The notes below the pieces were generated by a model. It was not told the DNA's origin. It saw only the letters and a program-made list of their open reading frames with translations, and searched no databases. The position numbers were made by a program, and so were the translations under genes. A DNA stretch of 64,000 nt from Populus alba. Taxonomy: Eukaryota > Streptophyta > Magnoliopsida > Malpighiales > Salicaceae. Of the stretch, positions 48,966-60,600 are shown one piece after another. The DNA is taken from the NCBI RefSeq assembly GCF_005239225.2, contig NC_133296.1:5084001-5148000 (forward strand). Reading direction: 5' to 3'. Every line of letters starts with the position of its first letter. The stretch's first letter is position 1.

Positions 48966-49480
48966 ACTACGTGATCTTATCCGAGCAGAAGATCTGGACT
49001 CTCAGTTTAGCCAAAACCCTCTCTCTATCTCTTAATAGAGCCACCCTCTATGTTGCCATGGCTGCTGGCGGCTCCGCCACTGAGGAAAGAGTGTGAGAGA
49101 TTCGGTTTTCGGTCGATTTTGAGGTGTCCGATTCCTGCGATGAAGACTGCCTGCGGTCAGAGCCCGATCTTTGTTCTTCGATTGGGCAGTGATGGCTTCG
49201 CGGGCTAACTCACAACCATCAAAATTTTTTTCATTATGTTTTTTCTTAGTTATCTATGCTTGTTTTTTTTTTCCTTGCAAGTAAAATGTAGAAAAATTTA
49301 TTTTAAAAAAAGAGCGCTTGTTTTCTATCCCTTCTCTAGCTATATTATGAATTTATTTAAAACTCAATGTAAATTCTTCTTTACAAGCAAGCATGGAGTT
49401 CAATCTAATTTTGGAATCTCGTAATTTATAATGTTTTCTTTTGTTCAACAGGTTGTAGGTTTCTGCTGCCCATCATCTGC
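48966..49480 (+). other. Possible first exons of an unidentified transcript
   Basis: The segment 48970-49210 is much less AT-rich than its surroundings and sits just downstream of the TATA and telo-box. It holds two small overlapping ORFs: 49050-49208 (52 codons, starting MLPWLLAAPPLRKECERFGF) and 49058-49096 (MAAGGSATEERV). A short exon-like segment, 49453-49482, is bounded by caacag before and gtagtt after it. I recognise neither ORF. It could be a non-coding host transcript, a uORF-bearing leader, or a decayed housekeeping gene start. Confidence 0.3.
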
Positions 49481-50199
49481 AGGTAGTTTTAGTGACTGAC
49501 TTGTTTTTCGTTTGTTAAAGGACGTTGTGGGTTTAAGTGTGATCAAATAATGTAAATTTTCAGACATTTTTACGGAAAGTTTCATGTGTTTGAATTAGAA
49601 TTCTTAATAAGTGTATATTCCTTTCAGATGTATTCTGGTCTCAGATGAGCAGTGCCTCCAACATAATAAACTCTTTTTAATAGCTACTTATTTTTAAAAA
49701 ATAATAATGTATTTGTTCATGTTGAATCCGAGAATATTGATTGTGTTTGTCAAAAGATTGCTATGGTTGAATTGATTGAACGGCTGGCTTTGCTAGGTCG
49801 AGTTCTTAGCGCAATGTATTAGAAAGGCAACAATGAGGATGAGAGTTGGTAGAATTAGTTATGATAGGGACTTTTAGATTATGTATGCATTTTTAGTTCC
49901 TATACTTGCCAATGGGATATATGTACACGTGCATTATACATTTAAAGTTTTGATATATCAACTATAATTACAAATTGCTATGTAGGTTTGGTTCACTAAC
50001 TTGCTCATAGACTAAATTATAAAAAGACAACACAAATAAAAAGTTCAATCATTTCAGATGGTGATTATGGAGGGGGTATGTTTGAACATAGGCAGGTGAT
50101 AATAAGAGAATTGTCTGCATTTGTTACAATTGATGCATTTAGGTCTTGCATGTATTATATTGAATTATAAAGATTTTGATAATACATCTATTGTCTCAA

Positions 50200-51900
50200 T
50201 GAGCGAGATTTTTATGACTAACATCTCTTCACTATCCTACACACCATGTTTGTTATGGTGGTGGGGGATATATGGCTTTATGGAATGTAAATGATTGCTT
50301 ACATCTGTTAATTGCATGCAATACTTAGGGAATGAAATCATCAAACTCTTTTATCATGAATAAATTTTTTTCAAGGTAGAAGGAAGTGGAATATAGATGA
50401 GGGAATTGCTTTCATTTTCCTGTTTATCCATCTCTCTTCCAAGTCATTCATCCTGTATAACTTCTAACCTCCCATTCACAATGTTAGTTTCTCAAGTTTC
50501 AATTTAGGTTATCTAACTATTGAGTTATGCTTAAGTCTCATGTATGTTATCCTTTACATTATTGAACAATGACTATAAGCTTTTTGTTAGTGTTAATGGT
50601 ACTTTGCCTTGACAGAGAGATGAAAGATGATGCATAACATTTTTTGTCAAGTGCTAAAACTTCCACTCATTGTTATACAATCCAAGTTTTTTACTTATTA
50701 TGATCGTTGGTGTGTGGTAAATTTGATGGATTAGGAATGTAGCGTCTATTTTGGATCAGGAGAGGTCTAGCTTCTGGAAAATCCTTTGAAAGTCAGTTGC
50801 GTATATGTTATTGTCTAACATTAAATAACTACAAGATAATGATTTTCCTTTGGAATTAATCTGGATTTGAAACGCATGATGGTTGATATTTTTTTCTGTT
50901 TACTGCGGTAGGCCTATGGATTTATGATGTTGATGTGGAATATGTTGGTAATGAACTTTCACAGGTTTGTTGTCATGGCATAAATGGGTCAACATATTGT
51001 TTGCTATATTGATAGATATGTTGACATGATAAATTATATATTGATCATGTCGCCATATTTATCAATATAGCAAACAATATGTTGACAATCATGTTATCAA
51101 AACTATCGACTTTGCCTAGCTAACATGTCCTTGTATCAACACTATAATTTTGCAGGCTTGTGGTATTCTATTGATGATCAATAAATTTTCATTGCTATAT
51201 GCTCCACACCTTGGCTGTTTGGGTGGGAGAGAATATATGGCCTTGAAGAATTGCTTACTACTGTTGGTTGCATCTATGAAATACTTGTGGGAATGAATTT
51301 ATCCATCTCTTCTTTTAGAAAGACGTCCTGTTTTTTAGGCGTTTTAAACTAGAAGGAATTGGAGGATTGATGTTTGAATTGCATTTGTTTTTCCTCTAAT
51401 TAGCTCCTCCTATATTTCATCCATCCTATATATCTACTGACTTTAATTTCACGATGTCAGGTTTGTCAAATTTCAGTCTTGTTTATTTGATTGGAGTTGT
51501 GTACAAGTCCCTTGTAAGCAGTATATAATTGTGATGTAGAAAGCGATGCTAGTGTTTCTTGACTTTGTCTGATGGTGTAGCTTTTAGCATTTTATTGGGG
51601 TTAATGATACTTGCCTTTGAAAGAGAAATGAAGAAAGATGTTGATACTGTCAATCGCTGCACATTGTTAGACAAATCCAATGATTATTACATCCTCGGAT
51701 TGATGGCCTGTGCTGATGGATCAGTGAAGGAGCATATGTGTTTTGGATCAAGGACGGACCTGTGCCGTGAAAATTCTCTGAAAGTCGATCGCTTATGTAA
51801 TATTGTCTAACACCAAAAAACTAAAAATTAAGTATAAAAATCCTTGGGAATTCATCTGGGTATGAAATGGGCGGTGCTTGTATGTATTTTTCGAGCGTTT
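50200..51900. repeat. Diverged ~1-kb tandem duplication
   Basis: Copy A (about 50220-50940) and copy B (about 51190-51900) share ordered landmarks: gg.ggga.a.tatatgg, attgctta...ctgtt, 'gtttatccatctctctt'-like text, gttaatg.tacttgcctt, ttttggatca, tcctttgaaagtcagt/tctctgaaagtcgatc, attgtctaaca, and ggaattcatctgg. Neither copy is clearly coding; an 83-codon ORF in copy B (51559-51810) has no counterpart in copy A. The family is not recognised. Confidence 0.65.
50988..51086. repeat. Near-perfect inverted repeat (43-nt arms, 13-nt loop)
   Basis: The left arm (50988-51030, starting gtcaacatattgtttgctat) and right arm (51044-51086) are reverse complements over 43 positions. There are only three differences, two of which would be G-U pairs in RNA on the plus strand. 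The loop is 51031-51043. It could be a young miRNA or siRNA foldback, or a tiny MITE. No direct target-site duplication is evident. Confidence 0.9.
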
Positions 51901-52440
51901 GTGCTGTCAATCATCCTCTATTACCTGCAATGTCATAACTAAAAGAACCTGCTTCGCCTTTGCTTCTGCAAACCTTGTCAACATTAATGGTTGCGGGACA
52001 TTGCTTTTGTTTTACCTTTTTGTGAGGACCGAAGGACTTTTCTATCCTGTTAAAACTTTATTCTTAGGACCGCTGGACCCTCATATAATGAGCGATTTTA
52101 TATCACAAGCAAGCTAAAAAAAAAGAAACATTATACAATCTCTCTGCTTCCTGCTATCACGTCTTCCACAAGATGTGGAAATGGTTTCCAACTGATCTAG
52201 GTTTTGCTTGGACCTTTTTTACAAGCAAATTCACTAACCCTTTGCAGGTTGTGCGAGGAAGGCAACAAATGCATCCATGGCCATTTCTAAAAGGGCCCAT
52301 AGCTGTAACACCATAGTCAACTATGTCACAAACACTTTTAACACATTTGACGTATGCAGGTCCGATATAAACTAATCAGAAGAGAAATTTTCAGTACTAA
52401 TCAATATCTTCTTCCCTTGAAGGCTAAACTTTGAAGTGGT
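51901..52440. other. Spacer downstream of the expansin gene, no supported gene
   Basis: An acceptor-like ttgcag followed by gttgtgcgaggaaggcaac at about 52242 could be a late exon of the unidentified plus-strand transcript. Nothing coding is convincing. Confidence 0.35.
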
Positions 52441-52470
52441 TTCAGTTAGTTTGGGCATGGGATATGGAAT

Positions 52471-53392
52471 TTAGAACTGCCCCCCATGGAAGGTTTGGCC
52501 AAAAGCCCAGTTTGGAGGAGCCACATTGCTGGAGATGATAGATCGTCCATCACTTGTTGTGACCTTGAAAGAGAGTGCTTGACCATTCAGGTAAGAATTG
52601 CTCTGCCAATTTTGGCCCCAATTGCGAGACATTGGCTGCCAACCAGTTCCAGATCCTTTGATGGAGACCGACACAACATCGCCGGCACCACCAACATTGG
52701 TTATAAGGACAAGGTTGAAGTATGAATGGCCATTTATAGTGAACCTGATTCCTCCAGTTTTCCTACAAGCAACTCTGTAAACAAAATAAAGATTGTTTGG
52801 TTCAGTATATTGTGGAGATTTTAGAGCAAAGTTGAGTCATATTTATATGATGATGAGTAAGCTCACCTTCTGTATAGAACAGGGACAATCCCTGCTTTGT
52901 AACGAGCTAGATGTTGAAAAACAGGCTGAGAAAGATCGAAGTGTTGCGAAGGAGGATTGCACCACCCTCCTGCACTGTTTGGAGGGCAAAAATTTGTTGC
53001 TGTGACTATGATAGATCCTGAGAGACACCACCTGGCATCATTTACGCATTTGAGTTCGAAGCAAGCTCCACAGGTTAGTCCATTCTTGAATAAAGCTGTG
53101 CTTAATGCTGCCGTGTTTGTCCCATAACCTTGGCTGTAGAGGTTTCCATAACCACAAGCTCCTCCTATATATTGTAGCATACACATGAATTGATTTAGCT
53201 ATGAACTACCATATAGCAAAGAGATATGTAGACTAGCAGGTATCTCATTGGATTTTGGTTCTTACCCATTGTGCCAGAAGCATCACCACCTCCATAGAAG
53301 GTAGCATGAGCATTAGACCATCCACCTCCATAGCCATGAACTGTTTTCGACATGGTTAGGAAGACTACGAAACAAACTCCAAGAAAATCCAT
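52471..53392 (-). CDS. EXPA: Alpha-expansin, 242 aa
   Basis: Three exons on the minus strand: 53266-53392, 52867-53164 and 52471-52774, with GT-AG borders and consistent phase. A signal peptide ([20 protein letters not shown]) precedes the mature start [15 protein letters not shown]. The GH45-like domain has [15 protein letters not shown], the conserved Cys residues and the HFDLS motif. The C-terminal expansin domain carries the spaced Trp residues ([36 protein letters not shown]). The insertion GGWCNPP before HFD is typical of alpha-expansins. The protein is secreted and loosens the wall by disrupting polysaccharide contacts without hydrolysis. I chose the Met at 53392 because it starts the signal peptide; the frame extends upstream to 53509. 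A TATAAATA box lies about 190 bases upstream. Confidence 0.96.
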
Positions 53393-53577
53393 TTCCTGCA
53401 AAGTAGCAGCAAAAGAAACACAGTTTGAGATAAGGATTCTTTTTGCAAGTGGGAAAAGAAAATCATTGATAACTTTGTGCTTACAATGGCCTAATAAATT
53501 TGAACTCAAGAAATCAGCTTGGAAAACACAAGTCGATGAATAGGAAAAGGCAGGGAAGAAGATGGGGAATGAACCTG

Positions 53578-53585
53578 TATTTATA
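53578..53585 (-). promoter_or_regulatory. TATA box of the expansin gene
   Basis: The minus strand reads TATAAATA, about 190 bases upstream of the ATG at 53392. This fits a 5' UTR of about 150 bases. Confidence 0.6.
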
Positions 53586-54060
53586 GATGTTTGTGGAGAA
53601 AACTATATGCTATCCTAAGGAGGAGAGTTTTGCCAAAAGGTAGTGCTATGCTACCAACTTTATAATCTTGACATGTAGAATTAAAAAAGAAGAAGAAGGT
53701 AAGTACAATTAATTTCAATCTCCGAATGGCAAAGAAGGTTGCTCTTTCCCTTCCTCTGTCTTTCTAGGTTCAGGCTTAGAAAAATTTATTAAATTATTTT
53801 GAATGCACCATATCAATAATACAGGAGGTTGTCTATAAAATCATTTGAAAAAGAATGTAGCCTCATTTGGTATATAGATTAGCTTAGGGGATATCTTTCC
53901 TTAGAAAATATTATAATTGACTGTTATATGAAATATATTTCAAAACATTTGAGTTTTTTAAGCTTGATTTCTTACCATTAATTGCTTTTGTTATTATTGG
54001 TAAATTAATTTTGATTTCAAAATTTTAAAACTATATTGGTTTTAAAATGTATAAACTTTA
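53586..54060. other. Expansin promoter-side spacer
   Basis: AT-rich, with no other gene or element that I can support. Confidence 0.4.
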
Positions 54061-54152
54061 AGGGGTTGGCCTAGTTGTTAAAAAGGTTTGTTTCTTTACT
54101 TTACTTCCTAGTTTCAAACCTTGGAGTTAATGTCCATAAAAAAAAAAAAAAA
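54061..54152 (+). mobile_element. Short tRNA-derived SINE-like element with A-tail
   Basis: An A-box-like TTGGCCTAGTTGTTAAAAAGG and a B-box-like TAGTTTCAAACC, about 35 bases apart, are followed by a short body and a run of about 15 A. This is a minimal Pol III retroposon pattern. It lacks the 3' body of the SINEs at 18113 and 56216. Confidence 0.55.
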
Positions 54153-54189
54153 TATCAAATGCATCTAATTCAAATATGTGGTTTGGAAT

Positions 54190-54710
54190 TGTGTTTTAAA
54201 TAGTGTTTCATGAAAAATAATTAAAAAAAATGTTTAAAAATTAATTTTTTTATATTTTCTTATTATTTTGATGTGCTAATATTAAAAATAAATTTATTTA
54301 AAAAAATAATTATTTTAATAAATTTTTAAATAAAAAATATTTAAAAAAATAATCATTGCTATATTTTCAAGTTTTAATCCTACTACAAACTAACACAAAA
54401 ATACATTTATGCCGGAAAAAAAAAAGCTCCAACACCTGATTTTGTAAACTTCAACATTGTTTACATGTCTAAAGTTTAATTTACACAAAGAAATGTGTAA
54501 ATTTTTTATTTTATTTTTATTATGTTTTCCAACACACATCTCTCGTATGCTTAGAATTTCAAGTTTTTTATTTTATTTTAAAAAAAATTTAAATTATTTT
54601 TTATAATTTTAAATCTTTTTACATGTTAATATCAAAATTAATTTTTAATTTTATTAAAATATATTTTTAGATAAAAAAATATTTTAAAATATCATCGCTA
54701 CTATAATCAT
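54190..54710. repeat. Two AT-rich MITE-like blocks
   Basis: Blocks at about 54190-54370 and 54580-54710 share with 33830-34010 a pattern of runs such as 'atgtttaaaaattaat', 'ttattttgatgtgctaata' and 'aaaaatattttaaaatat'. The second block ends 'atcatcgctac', similar to 'aatcattgctat' in the first. Non-coding. Confidence 0.4.
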
Positions 54711-56200
54711 AAACATATGATTGTTTCTGCACCATTATAGAGACTTCTCTCTACTGCTTGACATCATTTAACATGTTAAATGTATTGTTGAAAGTCAAAT
54801 TCCATCATACCTTACAGCATAACAGCCTGTATACATGCTCTTTTTGGCCTGCCTTCTGTCCTTGCTATACATCCAAATTTAACCTAATCTTTTCAATACC
54901 CTAATATAAACCTGTTTTTGCATGGTTACCTATCTTATTCTCCCCTTGACGTCTATAGGGAATCCTTACTGAAGTAGAAAAGTTTCGGATTTCTTAAGGA
55001 AATTGTTTGAATAAATGATTGGATGTCTGTTAAAGTTAACTAGAAAGATAAAAAGATCGCACCGACCAAGTTCTTTGAATCTCTAATTTTGAGTGGATAA
55101 GAGTAGATGCATAGATGTTACTTTCTGAGTTCCTGTTCTGATGTTCTTTAGTGTGTGTATTTATTTTTGTTTTCTGGTCTACCACTCCTTGACGTCTTTG
55201 GAGGGCAGAAAGTTGAGCTTCTGACCTTTCACATGCTGTCAACATACCAAGAGAACATTTCTGCTGTTCAAGAGTTAGCTGAGAACAAAGATATGTCAAT
55301 GATTTTGGTGCTCTACTTGTTGCAGGCAAAACCTTACCATGAACATCATCTGGTAATCAAGGAAACAGTTTTACCGCTGCTAAGAAAAGAAATTTCTCTT
55401 TGGAAACATGTTTTCCAGCGCTAGCACCCGAAGGCAAAGAACAAAATACAGGCTGCTGCCTGCCTGCGTTGATAAAAAGAGGTTTGACAAATGTCTAATC
55501 ATATTTCTGTGCACGTGGGAGACCGTCCATGGTTGAAAAGATGAATTATACTGTTTCTGCACCATTGATGAATGTGTCCCATCATGCTTTCATGCTTTTC
55601 TTAGCTGTGTCCAGCTGATGAGCCTTAATGCTTTCTTGCTGCAATTCTATTTAAAGAATAAAGCACTTCTGATCTTTACAGCTTAGCCTGTAGTTAGCAA
55701 CGAAATTATTAAGCTGTGCTAATCATTTTCAGAAATCTTGGATATTGGTATGGAGATGCATCAAATCATAACAGAAGATTTTCTCTACCAAAGTATTCTT
55801 CACTTCTGATTTGCTATTTCAAGCTCTGCGCATGTTGCTGGTTGCAGATTTCTTCACCCAGTTAACCAAAAACATTGACTGATTAATAATCAAGCTTCAT
55901 GTAAAGAATCCACGGAAATATGTAATCTCTTGGAATCTTTTGATGCCCTCAAAATCCCCATGCATAGAATAATGAGTAGCTGGTAGATATGTTTGACAAA
56001 CAAGCTACATAAGAAAAATACCAAAACATCAGAGCAGCAAACAAGCTACAGCACATGGATACATCATCATTGCATTTCCAAAGGGAACTGTCCAAAAGCA
56101 TCAGTTAGAATGGAAGTTAGGGGGAATATTTTTGTATCTGCTTCTTTTACCTAATTCATGTTCCCGCGTTTCTATTGATCGACTGCTTAATTGATATGGA
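54711..56200. other. Spacer; one unrecognised ORF at 55155-55424
   Basis: The 89-codon plus-strand frame at 55155-55424 (containing GQKVELLTFHMLSTYQENI) has helix-like composition and less AT-rich codons than its surroundings, so it may be a relic exon. I do not recognise it, and no splice partners were found. Nothing else is supported. Confidence 0.35.
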
Positions 56201-56215
56201 AGAACACTCCAGTTC

Positions 56216-56418
56216 TTTTTTTTTTTTTTTTTTAGTTTAATGTGGGTGTCCGGGCCAGCTTGCGCGCACCTCGACTAATTCCACGGGCCCTGAAGTTAAC
56301 GACCATGTAAGCCTCCAGTAGCCATCATATGAGCAACTTCAGGGCTTGAACCTGAGATCACAGAGGAAGCAAACCTCTTGGTCCTAAGCTCTTATCACTG
56401 GCCACCACCTAAATGGTT
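56216..56418 (-). mobile_element. Full-length tRNA-derived SINE, family B
   Basis: On the minus strand the element starts near AGGTGGTGGCCAGTGATAAG (A-box), has a B-box GGTTCAAGCCC, then the 3' body (CTTACATGGTCGTTAACTTC ... CAAGCTGGCCCGGACACCC) and an A-tail, seen as a T-run at 56216-56233 on the plus strand. It is flanked by likely target-site duplications, agaacactccagttc (56201-56215) and agaacactgcggtcc (56419-56433), differing at three or so positions. The 3' half is shared with the element at 18113-18285. Confidence 0.85.
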
Positions 56419-56433
56419 AGAACACTGCGGTCC

Positions 56434-57685
56434 TTTGGGTACCTGGATAGGCTTCCGTACCTAATCAAAGTTGAATTATTCTCCCATTATCTGAACAAAG
56501 ATGTTTAGTATTTTTATGCTAGGGAAAATGGTTGTTAGGAGTAGAATTGTGGGTGGCAAATCCCAAGTGTTCTTGTCATCAGTGACTATTCTAATGAAAA
56601 AAAAATGCAGCAGACAGTCCAAGGAAGCGTCTATTGGCAACAGGAAATGGATAAATAAATAAAAAAGTCCAGAGGAAGATAACAGATCTGAAGAACAATA
56701 CCTAATTGCACATGGGATCACATGGCCACTGGCTCAAGCTGTAGAATAAGAAGTAAAGGTGAGCCTAGGGACCTAATTTCGAGACACCTTAATAGCTAGG
56801 GCATATAATTTGGCCCACGTTTTATCCAAAATACAGGGTCTTCTCATCGTGGTTTACAAATATGGTTTTCCAAGAACAACTCAAAGCCACATGAAGCTAG
56901 AAAGTACCCACTCCTCCGAATCATGGAGAGCCCACCGGGTTTTCTTGTAGACTTTTGTGGCATTAGCCACTCAGAGTTGAAGCCAGCAAGCTACTATACT
57001 TTAGAGGAGGCAGGCATGTGGGTATATCATGCAAACCTCCAGATAGTGGCATGCATTGAAATAGATTTAGACTTCACACAAAAGGGAGAGAATAAAAAAG
57101 AGAAATGGATGTGCGCCACCACCATATATTCAGGCCACCACCAGCTTGGTGGAAATCTGTCTTAAATTGATTAGTAACCTTGACAAATAATGAGCAATTT
57201 AGTTATTTATCACCCCTTGCCTGCACACTCCTGACAGCAGCAACCAACAAGCTACTGTGTCTGATGCCCGCGATTCATTACTGTTTTGGACCAACATAAC
57301 CATGCAAGCGGACTCTGTTCTCAGCTCTCATTTGGATTGACCACTGAAATCCATGTCACTTAGACTTCCAACACCAGGGGGCCTAAGCCAAGTAAAATGC
57401 TCTGGTCTTTAAAAATGGATGCAATATTTGCTAATTAATAACTCGAAGAGTTGAAAATAATGAATGAGAGAACTCACATGGATAGTCACAAATAGTCATG
57501 AGTCAGAGAGATCTGCCACAGCTTATATATATAAATTAACAACATGCAAGGGTTCTTACCACTGTCTTGAAAAATGAACCCAAGCAGATTTAAAAAGGTA
57601 TCATGAAAGATTCATCAAACATCTAAATCTTGAAATCTACTTGCGAGTAATTACATACACGAGGCTACTTGACAAACATTCAGTG
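56434..57685. other. Spacer, no supported gene
   Basis: The 80-codon ORF at 56923-57165 (MESPPGFLVDFCGISHSELK) has no recognisable domain. The right end probably contains the 3' UTR of the minus-strand RING gene. Confidence 0.4.
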
Positions 57686-60600
57686 TCAAGCTGGTTTCTG
57701 GCTAGAAGAGGAACCAGTCTTCTGGAAAACCTTAGCGTTGAAAAGTTCTTTTCCAGCCTTGAATGTAAAATGCCTTCTAAGACGACAGGTTATTGAAGAC
57801 CCGTTGTCGTTCCGTGGTGACACTGTACATGGCCAGTTTCTCCTCAATCTGTCCTTGATATGATAAGAGGCTTCCGTATTACTGTTACTACCCTGGGCCT
57901 CAGATATCACCACCCCTCTGCTTCTCCGTACAGATCTTAGAGCCATCTGCAAGGGCTCTGAAACTGGTGGGGACTCTTCAATTGATCCTACGGTTTTCAA
58001 GCACAGGGGGCAAGGAGGGTCATGAATCTGGGTCTTTGGAGTGACTTGTTCCAGACATTCAGCATGGAACACATGGCTGCAGGGTAATACCCCAGCAATG
58101 GGCATGTCACTACCTCTCATGATTCGATGTGAGCTCCAGGGAGATTTTTGCCACAAAAGTTTTCCACAAACTCCACATTTTTGTTCCACTACAGGACGAC
58201 TAGGGGACCTCAGACTCTCCATATCCATGTGCTCTGCAATGTCAAACCTTTCTCCATCAATCCCCAGATCATAACTGCTGGCACTGCTCCATCTAAAACC
58301 CTCTCTTCTAGAGCTTGCACTGGGGTCTGGTGACGTCTCCAACTTCTGAAGTTCAGTGAGGGTTTTATGGAACTTATAATCAGCACTTGAACTGTTATCA
58401 GGCCAATGAGATGGCGATATCCGATCCTCACCTGGTGTTAACCTGCCAAGACTACTGTTATCCACATCACCAAAGTTTTCACAATCTGACACAGGGTTGC
58501 GAAATACTAAAGGATAAACAGCTTTTGACATGTAGGAGCGTTGATTTGAAAAGTTGCGACTGGAGAAAGCAAATGGTCGCTTGCTAGTTGATTCCCAATG
58601 GCTGGACTCAGAAAGTGAGGACGGGGAACCAAAACCAGGGGATGTCACACTGTTTCTGATGGCAAATCTTCTCTGAAACATGAAACACCAGAGAAGGAAA
58701 ATGTCATGCAATAGAAACTTTTCAGCTGGTTCTAACAAACCAAAGGAGTGTAGAAGTAAGTCACCTCAGTGGAGCATGGAAACCAAGTGGTCTGGGATCT
58801 TGATCCTGGAAATTGAAAATATGTTAAAATACAAACCTGTAAAACAGTAAATAATAAAATCGTCCAGATATCTGGCACAAAACCAGAAACTCAAGCAGCA
58901 TAACACTGCTGGATTTTATTAAAATTAACTACCAAAAAGCTAGACATTTTCCTAAACATGAGTTTGCAGACATGCAAAAAAGATAAGGATTCCTGATCAT
59001 ACACACAAAAGAAGCCTTGGATGAAAATTCTCTTGTGATCGAAATCCACCATCAATATAAATTAATGCACAAATTTCACTTAATTATTTTCAACCATCTA
59101 ATTTTAACTGCAATATAATCATGGATTTTGCCTCAATAAGTTTTTGTTTTCAAATAATAAATAATATTCTTAGTTTCCAGTCAATCATTTTGGCTTTCAC
59201 AAAGGTTATTTTATATATATGAGGCATTATATATAGCTATTGACCAACTTTGGTTGCCATATTAAGCATAAAGAAGGGGGATAGGAAGGTCTAACTTCCA
59301 TTCTATATAAAAGAAATTACATGCACCACAGAGCAAAGTATCGATTATGAAAATGATATGATGGAGGAATCTAAAACCTATCCAAACTCCATGCAACTGC
59401 TGGTACATGGGCTAAATAACTTGCCTCCAAATAATGAGTTCCTCTTTTTACCTTACTTTCTTTGGTTAGGTAAAAGTGAATAACTTACTTGACTGTAATT
59501 CATGGTTAGGAAATAACATGTAAAAATACTAATAATAAGAAGAAAATGGGTACCAATAAAGAGTACAAGAGAGGTCATATCAAGCTCGATAGCATATTTC
59601 AATAATTATTAACAAATGGCTAGCTTGAAAAGAAGCTGCAAAGAGAATGAGAACTGCAAAACTGGTCAATTTATATATGTTGTCAATTTCTCATTATCCT
59701 AATTGCAATATCTTGCTGGTTTCTAGTCTAAGGTCCCTTTGATGTAGAATCTCATGGTATTTTCAGTAACATGCCCAACATGCTAACATATTACTCAGTG
59801 TCTTTTCCAACCCAATATCTCATTCTGGATAAATCTTGTTTACATTTGTAGACATCACCGCTTCCCTCAGTTATTACAAGTATAAATTTACAGAACACCA
59901 TGCTACCAAATCACCTTAAACACGACCAGTTGACCGTGAAGAAATCATATGAAATACAATTACTCCCTGCTGAGAAGCTGAGGATGCCCTTTCTCAGCAT
60001 TGCCTCTCCAAAACGAGAGTATCAAATTGACATTTTTCAAACCCTGGATGCCATTAGGAATTTAAAGATGGATAACATAAGATAAAAAGTTAAACATGAT
60101 TTGATAAATGTGATTAAATTCAGAAACTCTGTAGTTTATATAAAGTTTTTGTCTAAAAAGAAAATGAGAAAAGCAAGGCCTGCAGAGTAGGTAATAGTTT
60201 AAGAAACTTCTACACCACTTTTTTTTTCCTTCTAATTTTCTGTCCTCAGCTTTATGATTTACCATTAACATGAGCTGCATAATAAAAAAAATGGTGTGGA
60301 ATATGAGCATTAGATTTAGAATGTGAATCTTAAGACAAACAAGAGAATGAATCCCTGCAGAAAAAAGAAGGTAATCTGCGAACAGAATTGGGCAGGACAC
60401 ACAGCCTCTGATAAAGTTTCCAGAAAACTAACAGAACATCCAGCGGATTTTCAGCATTCAGGAACTAAATGGCATCGTAGATGAGAAATGACCTAATCAA
60501 TACAGATTTTATATAATTAGGATATTCAGTTAATTTAAGACTTGATTCACCAAGAATGATAATTAAAATTACAATTTTCTATTGTTAGCTGACTAGTGTT

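Noticed and set aside
51559..51810. 83-codon ORF in copy B of the tandem duplication
   Set aside because: Copy A has no matching frame, so there is no sign of coding constraint.
56341..56410. tRNA gene suggested by A-box and B-box
   Set aside because: No cloverleaf or anticodon arm; body, A-tail and flanking direct repeats show it is a SINE.
56923..57165. 80-codon plus ORF beginning MESPPGFLVDF
   Set aside because: No recognisable domain or splice support. It could be chance.
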